Origin: Burkholderiales bacterium
Lineage (GTDB): Bacteria > Pseudomonadota > Gammaproteobacteria > Burkholderiales > Burkholderiaceae_C
Assembly: GCA_016000195.1 (NCBI GenBank)
Contig: JAECRO010000013.1
Location: 1-59,480 of the forward strand
Direction: 5' to 3'
Length of the DNA stretch: 59,480 bases
The notes beneath the pieces are model-generated. The model had not been told where the DNA came from. It did not search any database and saw only the letters and a list, made by a program, of their open reading frames with translations. Both the position numbers and the translations under genes were made by a program. Positions 1-8,862 of this stretch are shown here, piece by piece (the first letter of the stretch is position 1; every line of letters begins with the position of its first letter).

Positions 1-34
1 GTTTAGCAACCTCAGTTTAGTCCAGTGAGAGTTC

Positions 35-53
35 AAGCCCGACAGGCTCCTAG
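35..53 (+). repeat. Solo IS1182-type terminal repeat with flanking CTAG
   Basis: This 19-base stretch matches the right end of the complete IS element near 58.3 kb at about 17 of 19 positions, including the flanking CTAG. No transposase accompanies it inside the window. It is either the edge of another IS copy lying to the left or the relic of one. Bases 1-34 show nothing else. Confidence 0.45.
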
Positions 54-89
54 AGCGCTTTCGTGGTAGCCAGCAAACAAATTTTGAGC

Positions 90-146
90 ATCAAATAGGC
101 CTCTAGCGCAGGCAGATAGTGCGCAAGCAGCTATTAATTAAATAGC
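90..146 (-). repeat. Dispersed Comamonadaceae-type repeat, copy 1
   Basis: An AT-rich palindromic core (GCTATTTAATTAATAGC on the minus strand) is followed by two GCGC arms and the tail TAGAGGCC. It lies just downstream of the HD-like gene and is one of the best preserved of about twelve copies. Confidence 0.7.
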
Positions 147-185
147 AACCAGAGCACGACTCTTGCACGCCAGGGCGATTTCGCT

Positions 186-698
186 CTAGCGTGGCCTGGC
201 CATCCAGGCCCTGGCTCGTGCGCGGGCCTTGAGCTGGTTGGCGCTGTTTTTGGCGGCGTCGGTACACAGCGCCCTGGGCGTGGCGCCCACCCGTTCCAGG
301 TCCAGCCGGTCGGCATCCCAGCAGGTCAGCACGGTGATGTCGCCAGTGGTCAGGCCGTCGCTGTGACGCGCGCAAGCGTGGTGCAGCAAGTCCATTTCGG
401 CGCTCGTCGCCTCGAAATACCGGCCCCTGAGCTGCGCTGCCAGTTCGGCGCCGCGCTCGCCATGGCCGGCATCGCCGTGCTCGCTGAGCCGCCGTGCGTC
501 GTGGAAGAAAGCGAACAGCTCAAGCACATGCCGGTTCGCCGCGTTTTGCCGGGCCAGCATCAGCCCGTTGGCGCGAACCCTGGCCCAATGGGTGATGCCG
601 TGCAAACCCTGCCAGTCCAGCGTGAACTGGCCATGCAGGTGTTCAATCAGCCCTCGTCTGTCAATTATTGCCACCGGGGTTCTCCTTGTTCCCTGCAT
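186..698 (-). CDS. HD-domain-like hypothetical protein
   Basis: A 170-residue protein with no signal peptide or membrane segment. Spaced His (THWARV, near residue 37), His-Asp (FFHDARR, near 66) and Asp (CWDADRLDLERVG, near 128) fit the metal-binding pattern of HD-superfamily phosphohydrolases, although the fold is shorter than usual and the substrate cannot be told. It lies downstream of prpE on the same strand, but a terminator separates them, so it probably has its own promoter or depends on read-through. The HD assignment is inferred from motif spacing alone. Confidence 0.6.
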   Translation of the reverse strand: MQGTRRTPVAIIDRRGLIEHLHGQFTLDWQGLHGITHWARVRANGLMLARQNAANRHVLELFAFFHDARRLSEHGDAGHGERGAELAAQLRGRYFEATSAEMDLLHHACARHSDGLTTGDITVLTCWDADRLDLERVGATPRALCTDAAKNSANQLKARARARAWMARPR

Positions 699-703
699 CC
701 TGG

Positions 704-733
704 CTCAAAAAAGAAAACCCGGCAAAAGCCGGG
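704..733 (-). terminator. Rho-independent terminator of prpE
   Basis: On the minus strand a 6-bp stem CCCGGC/GCCGGG with a TTTT loop is followed by TTTTCTTTTTT. It sits about 50 bases past the prpE stop and separates prpE from the HD-like gene. Confidence 0.75.
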
Positions 734-782
734 CCGGGGACAGGTGGCTGCGACGCCACCTTTTTGCTTCACGCGGTCATGA

Positions 783-2696
783 TCAAACGGCTTCGACGCG
801 ATCCCTGATCTGCTGCAGTGCAGCCGGGTCATCCATGGTCGTCAAGTCGCCGGCATCGCGGCCTTCGCACACGGCCTGAATCGCCCGGCGCAGCAGCTTG
901 CCACTGCGCGTCTTGGGCAAGACCGTCACAAAACGGACCCGCGCCGGCCGGGCGACGGCGCCCAGGTCGTTGTCCACGCGCTTCATGATTTCGGCCTCCA
1001 GCCTGGCGCAGGCTGCGGCATCGCTCAGCACGCTCGAATCCTTGGGCACCGCAAAGGCCATCGCCACCTGGCCCTTGAGGCCATCGGCCACGCCGACCAC
1101 GGCGACTTCCGACACCTGCGCATGGCCGGAAATGCTTTCCTCGATCTCGCGCGTGCCCAGGCGGTGGCCGGCGACGTTGATCACGTCGTCGGTGCGGCCC
1201 AGGATGAAGAAGTAGCCGTCGGCGTCGCGGATGCCCCAGTCGAAGGTGCTGTACACCAGCTTGTCGGGAATGCTTTTCCAGTAGGTGTTGACGAAGCGCG
1301 CGTCGTCCTGCCAGATGGTCTGCATGAAGCCCGGAGGCGTCGGGCCTTCGATGACGACCACGCCTTTTTCGCCCGGCACGGTGAGTTCCTCGCCGGTCGC
1401 TTCGTGCAGCAGCTTGACGTTGTAGCCGTACATCGGAATGCCGGGGCTGCCGAACTTGCTCGGTTTTGACTCGACGCCGTTGGCAATCGTCAGGATCGGC
1501 CAGCCGCTTTCAGTCTGCCAGTAGTTGTCGATGATCGGCACCTTCAGGCCTTCGCTGATCCAGCGGGCCGTCGGTTCGTCCAGCGGCTCGCCGGCCAGGA
1601 ACAGCGCGCGCAGGCTGGACAAATCGTATTTGGTCAGCAAGGCGGGATCCTGCTTTTTCAGCACGCGCACGGCGGTCGGCGCGCTGAACATGACCGTGAC
1701 CTTGTACTTTTCGACCAGTTCCCACCAGATGCCGCCGTTGGGCTTTTTATCCATGCCCTGCGTCGGCAGGCCTTCATACATGATGGACGCCATGCCGGCA
1801 ATCAGCGGGCCATAGACGATGTAGCTGTGGCCGACGACCCAGCCGATGTCGCTGGTCGAGAAGAAGGTTTCGCCAGCGTGGCCGTCGAAGATGTGCTTCA
1901 TGCTGGCGGCCAGTGCGACGGCGTAGCCGCCGGTGTCGCGCTGCACGCCCTTGGGCTTGCCGGTGGTGCCGCTGGTGTAGATGGTGTAGCTGATGGCGGT
2001 GGCGTCCAGCCATTCGCACGCCACCTGGGCATCGAAATGCGTCTCGCGCAATTCGTTCCAGAGGTGGTCGCGCCCGGCCACGAGTTCCATTTTTGCCAGA
2101 CCCCGCTCGGCCAGCAGCACGGCGCTGGGCTTGTGGCTGGACAGGCGAATGGCTTCGTCGAGCAGCGGCTTGTAAGGCAGCGCCTTGCCGCCGCGCGAGC
2201 CGCCGTCAGAGCTGACAATGACCTTGGGGGCCGCGTCCTCGATGCGCGACGCCAGCGAGCCGCTGGCAAAGCCGCCAAACACCACGCAGTGAATCGCGCC
2301 AATGCGCGCGCAGGCCAGCATGGCAAAGGCGGCCTCGGCAATCATCGGCATGTAGATCAGCACGCGGTCGCCCTGCTCGACGCCCAGCGCCTTCAGGCTG
2401 GCGGCCATGCGCTGCACTTCGGCGTGCAAGTCCTGGAAGGTGTAGGTTTTCTCGGTGCCGGTTTCGCTGGAAACGGCAATCAGCGCGGCCTGGCCGGCGC
2501 GGTCCTTGAGGTGCCGGTCCACGGCGTTGTGGCAGAGGTTGGTCAGGCCGCCTTCAAACCATTTGGCAAACGGCGGGTTGTCGTAGTTGCAGACACGGTC
2601 AAAGGGCTTGTGCCACTCGATCAGGCTGGCCTGGCTTGCCCAGAAGGCGTCGGGCTGGTCGATGGACTGGCGATAGAAGTCTGCATAGCTTGTCAT
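783..2696 (-). CDS. prpE: Propionyl-CoA synthetase (propionate--CoA ligase)
   Basis: A 637-residue member of the adenylate-forming acyl-CoA synthetases, which activates propionate (or acetate) with ATP and CoA in the cytoplasm. The AMP-binding motif YTSGTTGKPKG lies near residues 238-248. The C-terminal catalytic lysine is in PKTRSGKLLRR, near residue 600. The N-terminal run SYADFYRQSIDQPDAFW and the overall length fit PrpE better than Acs, but Acs-like use of acetate cannot be excluded. The start MTSYADF was chosen because GGAAG lies just upstream; an in-frame ATG 44 codons earlier would add a non-conserved stretch. No prpB, prpC or prpD lies in the window, so it stands apart from the methylcitrate genes. 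Confidence 0.88.
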   Translation of the reverse strand: MTSYADFYRQSIDQPDAFWASQASLIEWHKPFDRVCNYDNPPFAKWFEGGLTNLCHNAVDRHLKDRAGQAALIAVSSETGTEKTYTFQDLHAEVQRMAASLKALGVEQGDRVLIYMPMIAEAAFAMLACARIGAIHCVVFGGFASGSLASRIEDAAPKVIVSSDGGSRGGKALPYKPLLDEAIRLSSHKPSAVLLAERGLAKMELVAGRDHLWNELRETHFDAQVACEWLDATAISYTIYTSGTTGKPKGVQRDTGGYAVALAASMKHIFDGHAGETFFSTSDIGWVVGHSYIVYGPLIAGMASIMYEGLPTQGMDKKPNGGIWWELVEKYKVTVMFSAPTAVRVLKKQDPALLTKYDLSSLRALFLAGEPLDEPTARWISEGLKVPIIDNYWQTESGWPILTIANGVESKPSKFGSPGIPMYGYNVKLLHEATGEELTVPGEKGVVVIEGPTPPGFMQTIWQDDARFVNTYWKSIPDKLVYSTFDWGIRDADGYFFILGRTDDVINVAGHRLGTREIEESISGHAQVSEVAVVGVADGLKGQVAMAFAVPKDSSVLSDAAACARLEAEIMKRVDNDLGAVARPARVRFVTVLPKTRSGKLLRRAIQAVCEGRDAGDLTTMDDPAALQQIRDRVEAV

Positions 2697-2847
2697 GAGT
2701 CGTCTTCCGGATTTTTGCTGCGGCGGTTGATTGGAAGCGAGCGCGAAAAAACACGCCTGCGTCACCAAAACTGAATACTTAATTATGGACGGCGGTCTTG
2801 CTGCAAGCTGACGTCTGCCGGCCGGCATTCAAGCGAAACGGATTTAT

Positions 2848-2902
2848 GCTATCAAGTTGATAGCTATAAATGCCCGTATCTATTGCGGAAAAGCCATTTT
2901 TA
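2848..2902 (+). repeat. Dispersed repeat, copy 2
   Basis: The palindrome GCTATCAAGTTGATAGC is followed by a degenerate GC arm and the tail AAAAGCCATTTTT. It lies in the divergent spacer between prpE and the ABC transporter gene, so the transporter promoter may overlap it. Confidence 0.6.
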
Positions 2903-2993
2903 ATGCGAAAAACTGAATTTTCAGATATTCCCCAGTTCAACCGTGGGCCATTTCGTATCCAATCGGCAGACAGCCCATCCGATGCAACTGTCA

Positions 2994-4727
2994 ATGAACA
3001 CCCCGCAAGAACCTGGATTCAACGCCCGCCTGTGGCGGCGCTTCGCAACGATTGCGCGGCCTTACTGGTTTTCCTCGGATGAGCGCTGGCGCGCCCGGGG
3101 CATGCTGTGCCTGCTGGTCTTGCTGCTGCTGGGGCAGACCGCCTTCAACGTGCTGTTCAACCAGGAAACGGGCGAATTCACCTCGGCCCTGGCCGCGCGC
3201 GATGCCGGGCGCTTCCAGGCGTCGATCTGGCGCTACACGGCCATCCTGGTGGCGGCGGTGCCGATCTATGCCCTGTACTACTACGTGCGCGACACGCTCG
3301 GGCTGCGCTGGCGGCGCTGGCTGACGGACAGTTTTCTGGCGCGCTATTTTCATCAGCGCGCCTACTACCGGCTCAACGCGGCCGCCGGCATCGACAACCC
3401 CGACCAGCGCATCGCCGAAGACATCAACAGCTTTACCCAGCAGTCGCTTTACTTCTCCATGATCGTGCTGGGCTCGGTGATCCAGCTGGCCGCCTTTTCC
3501 GGCGTGCTGTGGACCATCTCGCAGGGGCTGGTTTACTTTTTGCTCGCTTACGCGGTGTTCAGCACCGTGTTCACCGGCGCGGTGTTCGGCAAGCGGCTGA
3601 TCGGCCTGAACTTTCGCCAACTGCAGCGCGAGGCCGATTTTCGCTTCAGCCTGGTGCGGGTGCGCGAACATGCCGAGCCGATTGCCTTTCACGACGGCGA
3701 GGCACGCGAGATGTCGGCGCTGCAGCGCAGCTTTGCACTGGCCTACGCCAACTACCGGCAGGTGCTGCGCTGGCAGTTCGGACTCAATCTTTTCCAGTAT
3801 GCCCATGGCTTCCTGACCATCGTGCTGCCCACGGTGATCATTGCCGGCGATGTGCTGTCGGGGCGGCTGGAAGTCGGCCGTGCGATCCAGGCCGCCGGGG
3901 CCTTCGCCGCCATCCTGAGCGCGCTGACGGTGATTGTTGAACATTTTGAAAGCCTGAGCCGCTTTTCAGCCGGCGTCCAGCGGCTGCATGCTTTTTCGCA
4001 AGCCCTGGAGGCCGAGGCCGACAGGCCCGGCGGCGCCGCTGATGGCGGGCCAAGGCAAATTCACACGCTGCATGGCTTTGAACTGGCCCTGGCGCGACTG
4101 ACCATCCACACGCCCAACCGGGAGCATCTGCTGGTCAGGGAACTCACGCTGGCCGTGAACCCGGGCGAGGGGCTGCTGATCGTCGGCCCCAGCGGCACGG
4201 GCAAAAGCTCGCTGCTGCGGGTGATCGCCGGGCTGTGGAACACCGGCTCGGGCGAGGTGACGCGGCCGGCCGCGTCGGACATGCTGTTTCTGCCCCAGCA
4301 GCCCTATTTGCCGCTGGGCGACCTGCGCTGCCAGCTGACCTATCCGCGCACGGAGCGCGACATCCCGGACGAGGAGTTGCTGCAGTGGCTGGAACGGGTC
4401 AATTTGCCGACGCTGGCCGAGCGCTTCGGCGGGCTGGGCGCCGAACTGGACTGGGCCAGGGTGCTGTCGGTCGGCGAGCAGCAGCGGCTGGCCTTCGCCC
4501 GCGCCCTGCTCGCCAGGCCGCGCTACCTGCTGCTCGACGAGGCCACCAGCGCGCTGGATGCGGCCAATGAGGAGCGCCTGTATGGCCAGCTTGCGGGCCT
4601 GTCGATCACTCCGGTCAGCGTCAGCCACCACGCGGCGGTCCTGAAACACCACGCATGGGTGCTGGAGCTGCCCGGTGATGGCAGCTGGACGCTGCATGCG
4701 GCGAAGGGGTTCCGTTGGAGGCCGTAA
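2994..4727 (+). CDS. Fused ABC transporter, BacA/YddA type
   Basis: A 577-residue inner membrane half-transporter with membrane and ATPase domains on one chain. Hydrophobic segments occupy residues about 35-300. The ATPase has Walker A GPSGTGKSS near 397, the signature LSVGEQQRLAFARALL near 490 and Walker B YLLLDEATSALD near 510. The N-terminal layout (NQETGEFTSALAARD, then YYYVRDTLGLRWRRWLTDSF) is typical of the SbmA/BacA-like YddA family, which handles peptides, vitamin B12 or very-long-chain lipids; the substrate here is unknown. ATG 2994 is preferred because MNTPQEPGFNARLW resembles family N-termini, but ATG 2982 and GTG 2943 are in frame and no Shine-Dalgarno site decides. It stands alone, divergent from prpE. 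Confidence 0.85.
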   Translation: MNTPQEPGFNARLWRRFATIARPYWFSSDERWRARGMLCLLVLLLLGQTAFNVLFNQETGEFTSALAARDAGRFQASIWRYTAILVAAVPIYALYYYVRDTLGLRWRRWLTDSFLARYFHQRAYYRLNAAAGIDNPDQRIAEDINSFTQQSLYFSMIVLGSVIQLAAFSGVLWTISQGLVYFLLAYAVFSTVFTGAVFGKRLIGLNFRQLQREADFRFSLVRVREHAEPIAFHDGEAREMSALQRSFALAYANYRQVLRWQFGLNLFQYAHGFLTIVLPTVIIAGDVLSGRLEVGRAIQAAGAFAAILSALTVIVEHFESLSRFSAGVQRLHAFSQALEAEADRPGGAADGGPRQIHTLHGFELALARLTIHTPNREHLLVRELTLAVNPGEGLLIVGPSGTGKSSLLRVIAGLWNTGSGEVTRPAASDMLFLPQQPYLPLGDLRCQLTYPRTERDIPDEELLQWLERVNLPTLAERFGGLGAELDWARVLSVGEQQRLAFARALLARPRYLLLDEATSALDAANEERLYGQLAGLSITPVSVSHHAAVLKHHAWVLELPGDGSWTLHAAKGFRWRP

Positions 4728-4848
4728 AAAGTTGCACCAAGCTAAGTAAGGTCAGATTTCCACCGTTTGAATAGCTGTCCAAGAGAATGTAACGAATGCC
4801 ATGAGCGGAGAACGTCCGCTCGATCTCTTCAGTGCCAGCATGCGAAGC

Positions 4849-5388
4849 CTACTTTGGCTGCACTCCAAACCTCTTGGCTGCACTTGGGGAAATGAAGCCT
4901 ACAGACATATATCCATCGGCACCAAAGCCCTCTTTAGGGACGGTGAGCATGATGTATCCACCCGAGTAAACCGATGGATCGACGATTCGATATAAGGACA
5001 CTGTTTGTGGTCCCGACGCGTCAATGTATGGGCGAGCCAGCGGGTAGTTCTTCTCAAGGGACTTGCGAAACTCCACATGGGGAATGTTTTTCAAGAGTAT
5101 GGAACAAGTACCGTTTGGCGTTGCAACCACCATAAACCGAAGCTTTCCCCTCTGGAAGGAGAAGCCTTTTCCGCCGGCACGCGCAACCGCAGGATCTTGA
5201 GCGATGACACTCTGGGGAACCTGCTTTGCACCTGCTGCAGATGCCATTCCTTCGATCACTGCCAATTCGGCGTCTGTGCCAATGCAAAGACCGTCAAAGG
5301 CGATGAGTGCCTCAGCCGGGGAAGCCAAAGTGATCGTGGAGGCAAGTATCGCAACCAAAGCGACACTGAGTGATAGGGATAACTTCAT
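4849..5388 (-). CDS. Secreted hypothetical protein
   Basis: A 179-residue protein with a clear Sec signal peptide ([19 protein letters not shown], probable cleavage after ASPAEA near residue 27). The mature part has two Cys (CIGTD and GTCSILL) that could form a disulfide, and no transmembrane segment. I do not recognise the family. Base composition is visibly less GC-rich than that of its neighbours, which hints at separate ancestry. It stands alone between convergent and co-directional genes. The 120 bases between the ABC transporter and this gene hold nothing I can identify. Confidence 0.65.
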   Translation of the reverse strand: MKLSLSLSVALVAILASTITLASPAEALIAFDGLCIGTDAELAVIEGMASAAGAKQVPQSVIAQDPAVARAGGKGFSFQRGKLRFMVVATPNGTCSILLKNIPHVEFRKSLEKNYPLARPYIDASGPQTVSLYRIVDPSVYSGGYIMLTVPKEGFGADGYMSVGFISPSAAKRFGVQPK

Positions 5389-5423
5389 TGATCAAGTCTA
5401 TTTGGGCTCAGATTCCTATCAAA

Positions 5424-6077
5424 TTACTTCACCAAGGCCAACATTTCCCTGAACGCCGGATGCTCACAGGTGCGCAGCCACTCGAACGCCACCATCTCGG
5501 TCGTTACCAGTTCAGCCCCATTGCCGGCCAGCCGGTCAAAGGCGGCGTCGCGGTTGCGCTCGCTGCGGGAGCCGCAGGCGTCGGTGACGACCCACACGTC
5601 GAACTCTTCTTCCAGCAGTTCGAGCGCGGTCTGCATCAGGCAGACATGCGCCTCGCAGCCGGCAATCACGATCATGCTGCGGCCTTCTTCTTCGGGTTCC
5701 GGGGGTTTTTGCAGGTGCCTGGGCAGGCTGCGGGCATTGCCGCCGCTGGGCGCCTTGCGCACGGGCGGGCGCAGCCACTCGACCAGACCCTCGGCGGCGG
5801 CGCTGAAATGCATCTTGGCCAGCGTTTTGCCGCCGGCCGAATCAATCGCCGTCTGCAGCCCGGGCAGGTTCTGGCCCAGCTTGTCGGGGTTTTGCGCCGT
5901 GCCCCAGACCGGCACCGCCATGATCCGGGCCATGCGGGCCAGGCGCAGGGCATTGGTCACGACGATTTCATTTTCAAAAATGACAGGCATCAGGCGGACC
6001 TGGTAGTCCACCAGCACGAGTTGGGAGTCATCGGGGTCGAGCAGCATGTTGGGTTGTTCCTTAAGTTTGGAAGCCAT
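5424..6077 (-). CDS. Isochorismatase-family cysteine hydrolase
   Basis: A 217-residue cytoplasmic protein of the isochorismatase-like alpha/beta hydrolases. Asp in [12 protein letters not shown] (near residue 24), Lys in TLAKMHFSA and Cys in [18 protein letters not shown] form the family's Asp-Lys-Cys catalytic set. Members hydrolyse isochorismate, nicotinamide, ureidoacrylate or similar amides; the substrate here is not evident. The segment [20 protein letters not shown] between the Lys and the Cys is an unusual Pro/Arg-rich insertion. The start MASKLKEQP was chosen because sequence upstream of it is low-complexity shadow; MLLDPDDS, ten codons later, is possible. Confidence 0.8.
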   Translation of the reverse strand: MASKLKEQPNMLLDPDDSQLVLVDYQVRLMPVIFENEIVVTNALRLARMARIMAVPVWGTAQNPDKLGQNLPGLQTAIDSAGGKTLAKMHFSAAAEGLVEWLRPPVRKAPSGGNARSLPRHLQKPPEPEEEGRSMIVIAGCEAHVCLMQTALELLEEEFDVWVVTDACGSRSERNRDAAFDRLAGNGAELVTTEMVAFEWLRTCEHPAFREMLALVK

Positions 6078-6140
6078 TATCCCAGCCCGTCGCCTGCGCC
6101 GCGGCGCTTGCCCCGGCCATCCGCCCCGAGCCTTGGCGGC

Positions 6141-6327
6141 GTGATGAACGAATGGGGCCAGGCGCAGGAAGCGGAAAACCTCACCCTGATTCCCGATGGC
6201 AATGGCGAATTCACCGACGGCATGGGCATGCTGGTGGACAACAGCAGCCTGAGCCCTGCTCCGGGAAGCCGGCCTGCGCTTCGAGGAAATCTCGCTCGGC
6301 AACGGCATCACGTCGCGCAGCCAGTAA
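6141..6327 (+). pseudogene. Relic of a peroxiredoxin-glutaredoxin fusion gene
   Basis: Two conserved scraps survive in different frames. From 6141, [20 protein letters not shown], then [13 protein letters not shown], resembles the C-terminal half of a Prx5-type peroxiredoxin. From 6256, [20 protein letters not shown], ending RSQ-stop, resembles the helix after the active site of the glutaredoxin domain of hybrid peroxiredoxins. The gene start, both catalytic cysteine regions and the middle are missing, and a frameshift separates the pieces. It lies between divergently oriented neighbours. The family call rests on recalled motifs only. Confidence 0.5.
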
Positions 6328-6371
6328 TCCGGCCGCCATTGCCAGGCACGCGTTTTTTCAGGCGCGTGCGC

Positions 6372-7649
6372 TCAGGCGAACTTTCGCTGCGCATCGAGCG
6401 CCAGCCCGGCGCCGATGCTGCCGAACAAATCCCCTTCCGCGCATCTGGCCTGCGGTGCCAGCGCCAGCACCCGCTCGCGCAGCAAGGGCACGCCGCTGGA
6501 GCCGCCGGTAAAAAACACCGTGTCAATGCCCGCAGCCGTGATGCCGGCATCGGCCAGCAGGCGGGCGACCGTCTGCTCGATGGATGTCACCAGCCCGTGG
6601 ATCGACCGGTCGAGTTCGGCACGGTGCAGCGTCACGCTTTCACCGGCTGAAATGCGGCCAATGTCGATCTGCGCCGTCCCGGCATTGGACAGGGCGATCT
6701 TGGCCTCTTCGACCTGCAGCGCCAGCCAGTGGCCGGCGCGCTCGCGGACCACGCTCTGCAGCCGCTCCAGCCTGGGCCTGTCAGCCGCGTCGCGGTGCAG
6801 CTCTGCAATCTGCGACCACGCTTTTTTGGTATAGGCCTGGTTGATGGTGTGCCAGGTCGCCAGGTTGAAATAATGGGCTGACGGCATTTCGCGCCCGCTT
6901 TTCAGCCGGCTGCCCAGGCCCAGCATCGGCATCATGCTGGCCAGGCTCAGGGCCTTGTCAAAGTCGGTGCCGCCAATATGCACGCCGCCGCTGGCCAGGA
7001 TGTCGTCCCGCCGCTCGGCCCGCCGGGCACGCTCGGGGCCGACCCGGATCAGCGTGAAGTCGGACGTGCCGCCGCCAATATCGACCACCAGCACCAGTTC
7101 TTCGCGCGAAATCTGCGATTCATAGTCGAACGCAGCCGCAATCGGCTCGTACTGGAAAGCGATCTCGCGCAGGCCGGCCTTGCGGGCGATGTCTTCGAGC
7201 GTGTCCTGCGCGCGCTGGTCGGCCGCCGTGTCGGCATCGACAAAAAACACCGGCCGGCCCAGCACGGCGCGGGTAAATTCGCGCCCTGCCGCCTGTTCGG
7301 CCCGGCGCTTGAGCTCGCCGATGAATTTCGCCAGCAAGTCCCGAAACGGCACGGCACGGCCGGCCACCTCGGTGTGTTCGTCCATCATCGAGGTGCCCAG
7401 CAAGCTTTTGAGCGAGCGCATCAGCCGGCCTTCATGGCCTTCGAGGTAGTCGGCCAGCGCGGCGCGGCCATAGCTGGCATGGGCATCTTCGGCATGGAAA
7501 AAGATCACCGAGGGCAGCGTCAGCTTGCCCTCCTCCAGCGCCAGCAGGGCGCGCTGCCCCGGACGGCTCCAGCCGGCGGTGGAGTTGGAGGTGCCAAAGT
7601 CAATTCCGCAGGCGGCAGCCAGCGCCGGCGGTTCAAAAACAGTGCTCAT
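6372..7649 (-). CDS. yegD: Hsp70-family protein, YegD type
   Basis: A 425-residue actin-fold ATPase of the Hsp70 superfamily. Phosphate-binding motifs are [14 protein letters not shown] near residue 14, [14 protein letters not shown] near 195 and [15 protein letters not shown] near 383. There is no DnaK-type C-terminal substrate-binding domain, as in YegD proteins (about 450 residues), whose role is poorly known. The start overlaps the stop of the upstream 183-residue gene by four bases (ATGA), so the two are translationally coupled and probably work together. Confidence 0.82.
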   Translation of the reverse strand: MSTVFEPPALAAACGIDFGTSNSTAGWSRPGQRALLALEEGKLTLPSVIFFHAEDAHASYGRAALADYLEGHEGRLMRSLKSLLGTSMMDEHTEVAGRAVPFRDLLAKFIGELKRRAEQAAGREFTRAVLGRPVFFVDADTAADQRAQDTLEDIARKAGLREIAFQYEPIAAAFDYESQISREELVLVVDIGGGTSDFTLIRVGPERARRAERRDDILASGGVHIGGTDFDKALSLASMMPMLGLGSRLKSGREMPSAHYFNLATWHTINQAYTKKAWSQIAELHRDAADRPRLERLQSVVRERAGHWLALQVEEAKIALSNAGTAQIDIGRISAGESVTLHRAELDRSIHGLVTSIEQTVARLLADAGITAAGIDTVFFTGGSSGVPLLRERVLALAPQARCAEGDLFGSIGAGLALDAQRKFA

Positions 7650-8197
7650 CGTTCAGCCGGCTTGCTGAAGCCGCCCTCTGCCCAGGCGACCGCACTGGCG
7701 CGGTTCAGCCTGAAGGAAGGCGCCACGCGCACTTCGGCCAGCAACTCGCCCGTTTCATCGTGGGCGCTCAGCAGCGCATGCGGATGGTCTTCGTCGGGAA
7801 CGATATCGAGCGACACCGTGATGCGCGAAGCATTCGCCGTCACCGTGATGCGCTGGTGCAGCGTGGCGTGGAGCTGCTGCTCCTGCCGGCGCACAAACTC
7901 CGCGGCGGTCTTGACGAGGGTGTTGAAGGCGTTGACATCCAGCGGCTTGGGGTTCTTCTTGTCGCGCCCCATGGTCCAGGGGCCGACCAGCGCGGGTTCG
8001 GGTTCGCCGTCCTTGATCATGGCCACGGCCCAGCCGTCGTCGTCTTCGTTCTTGATCACTCTGGCGGTCCAGCCATCGCCGCACCACAGGCGCGGCTCCT
8101 GGGTTTTGGGCAGGTCGGTTAAAGAAGATTCATCAGCCGAATCAGGTGTCGGTTTGTGGGGGTCGGTCAAGGCTCGGTCACTCAGGTCAAAGGGCAT
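7646..8197 (-). CDS. Conserved hypothetical protein coupled to the YegD-type Hsp70
   Basis: A 183-residue soluble protein without a signal peptide. It has an acidic, Pro/Ser-rich first 35 residues and then a mixed segment (LWCGDGWTARVIKNEDDDGW, then AVAMIKDGEPEPALVGPW) likely to be a small beta-rich domain. I do not recognise the family. Its stop overlaps the start of the Hsp70-like gene (ATGA), suggesting fixed-ratio synthesis and perhaps a client, co-chaperone or regulator role; that role is inference from context only. Confidence 0.7.
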   Translation of the reverse strand: MPFDLSDRALTDPHKPTPDSADESSLTDLPKTQEPRLWCGDGWTARVIKNEDDDGWAVAMIKDGEPEPALVGPWTMGRDKKNPKPLDVNAFNTLVKTAAEFVRRQEQQLHATLHQRITVTANASRITVSLDIVPDEDHPHALLSAHDETGELLAEVRVAPSFRLNRASAVAWAEGGFSKPAER

Positions 8198-8862
8198 GCG
8201 TAAAAGGCACTGCGGGATGGGAGGCGGATTTTACTGTTGGCAGCCAGGCAGGACGGCGCAAGGGCCGGGATGGCGGCATGCCGGGAATGGCCCAAGCCCG
8301 GTGATTTGACTGGGTTTTATATCAAAACAAGGGTATGCGCATGCCAGTCCTGCATACACCGCTATTTAATTAATAGCAGTCAGAAAATCTTTTGTCCGGC
8401 ACCGGGTTCAGGCCGGGCGATCAATGGCGCGTTGGTGGCCACGCTTCTAGCGATTTTTTTACAAAAACATACACAAGACAAATTTAATATCAGTTGATTT
8501 AATTTGTTGTTTTTGCATTTTTTTGTAAATTTATACCTTTTTTTGTATTTTCATCAGTATGAGTTTGCCTCATGGTTCGTATTGCTTCTTGCATGGCAAC
8601 AACCTGCTTTTGCAGGTTTTCCACATTCCACACAAATAAGCGGCAAGCAGCGCCTGCAGTGGATTGGCACTCAAATCAGCCTGCGTTGCGGAGGCAGGAA
8701 ATGCACAAGAAAAGACCCGTAATTTTTAACGCGCAGGCCATGGCGTCATGTCCTACATCTTCTTACGATAAGCGCCGGCGTCCTGATTAAGATGAAAACA
8801 TCCTATTTTTAGGTAACTATTTTGGGTTAGCCCATCACATTTCTTGAACATGTAAGCACTTG
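8198..8862. other. AT-rich intergenic region, 665 bases
   Basis: No convincing gene. It holds dispersed repeat copy 3 (8321-8377), a markedly AT-rich stretch (about 8450-8560) with poly-T runs, and a small hairpin AACCTGC-TTTT-GCAGGTT at 8601-8618. It is upstream of the glycosidase-like gene, so its promoter and regulatory sites probably lie here. Two short open frames in it lack coding character. Confidence 0.6.
8321..8377 (-). repeat. Dispersed repeat, copy 3
   Basis: The core GCTATTTAATTAATAGC ends the element; on the minus strand it is followed by GTGTATGC and GCATGCGCATAC arms and a TTGTTTTGAT tail. It lies in the long spacer downstream of no gene and upstream of the glycosidase-like gene. 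Confidence 0.6.

Noticed and set aside
8237..8497. An 86-codon open frame in the spacer before the glycosidase-like gene
   Set aside because: It spans a dispersed repeat, shows no conserved pattern and has no ribosome-binding site.
8601..8618. Terminator AACCTGC-TTTT-GCAGGTT in the AT-rich spacer
   Set aside because: The stem is short, the T-run is interrupted, and there is no gene directly upstream of it on the plus strand.
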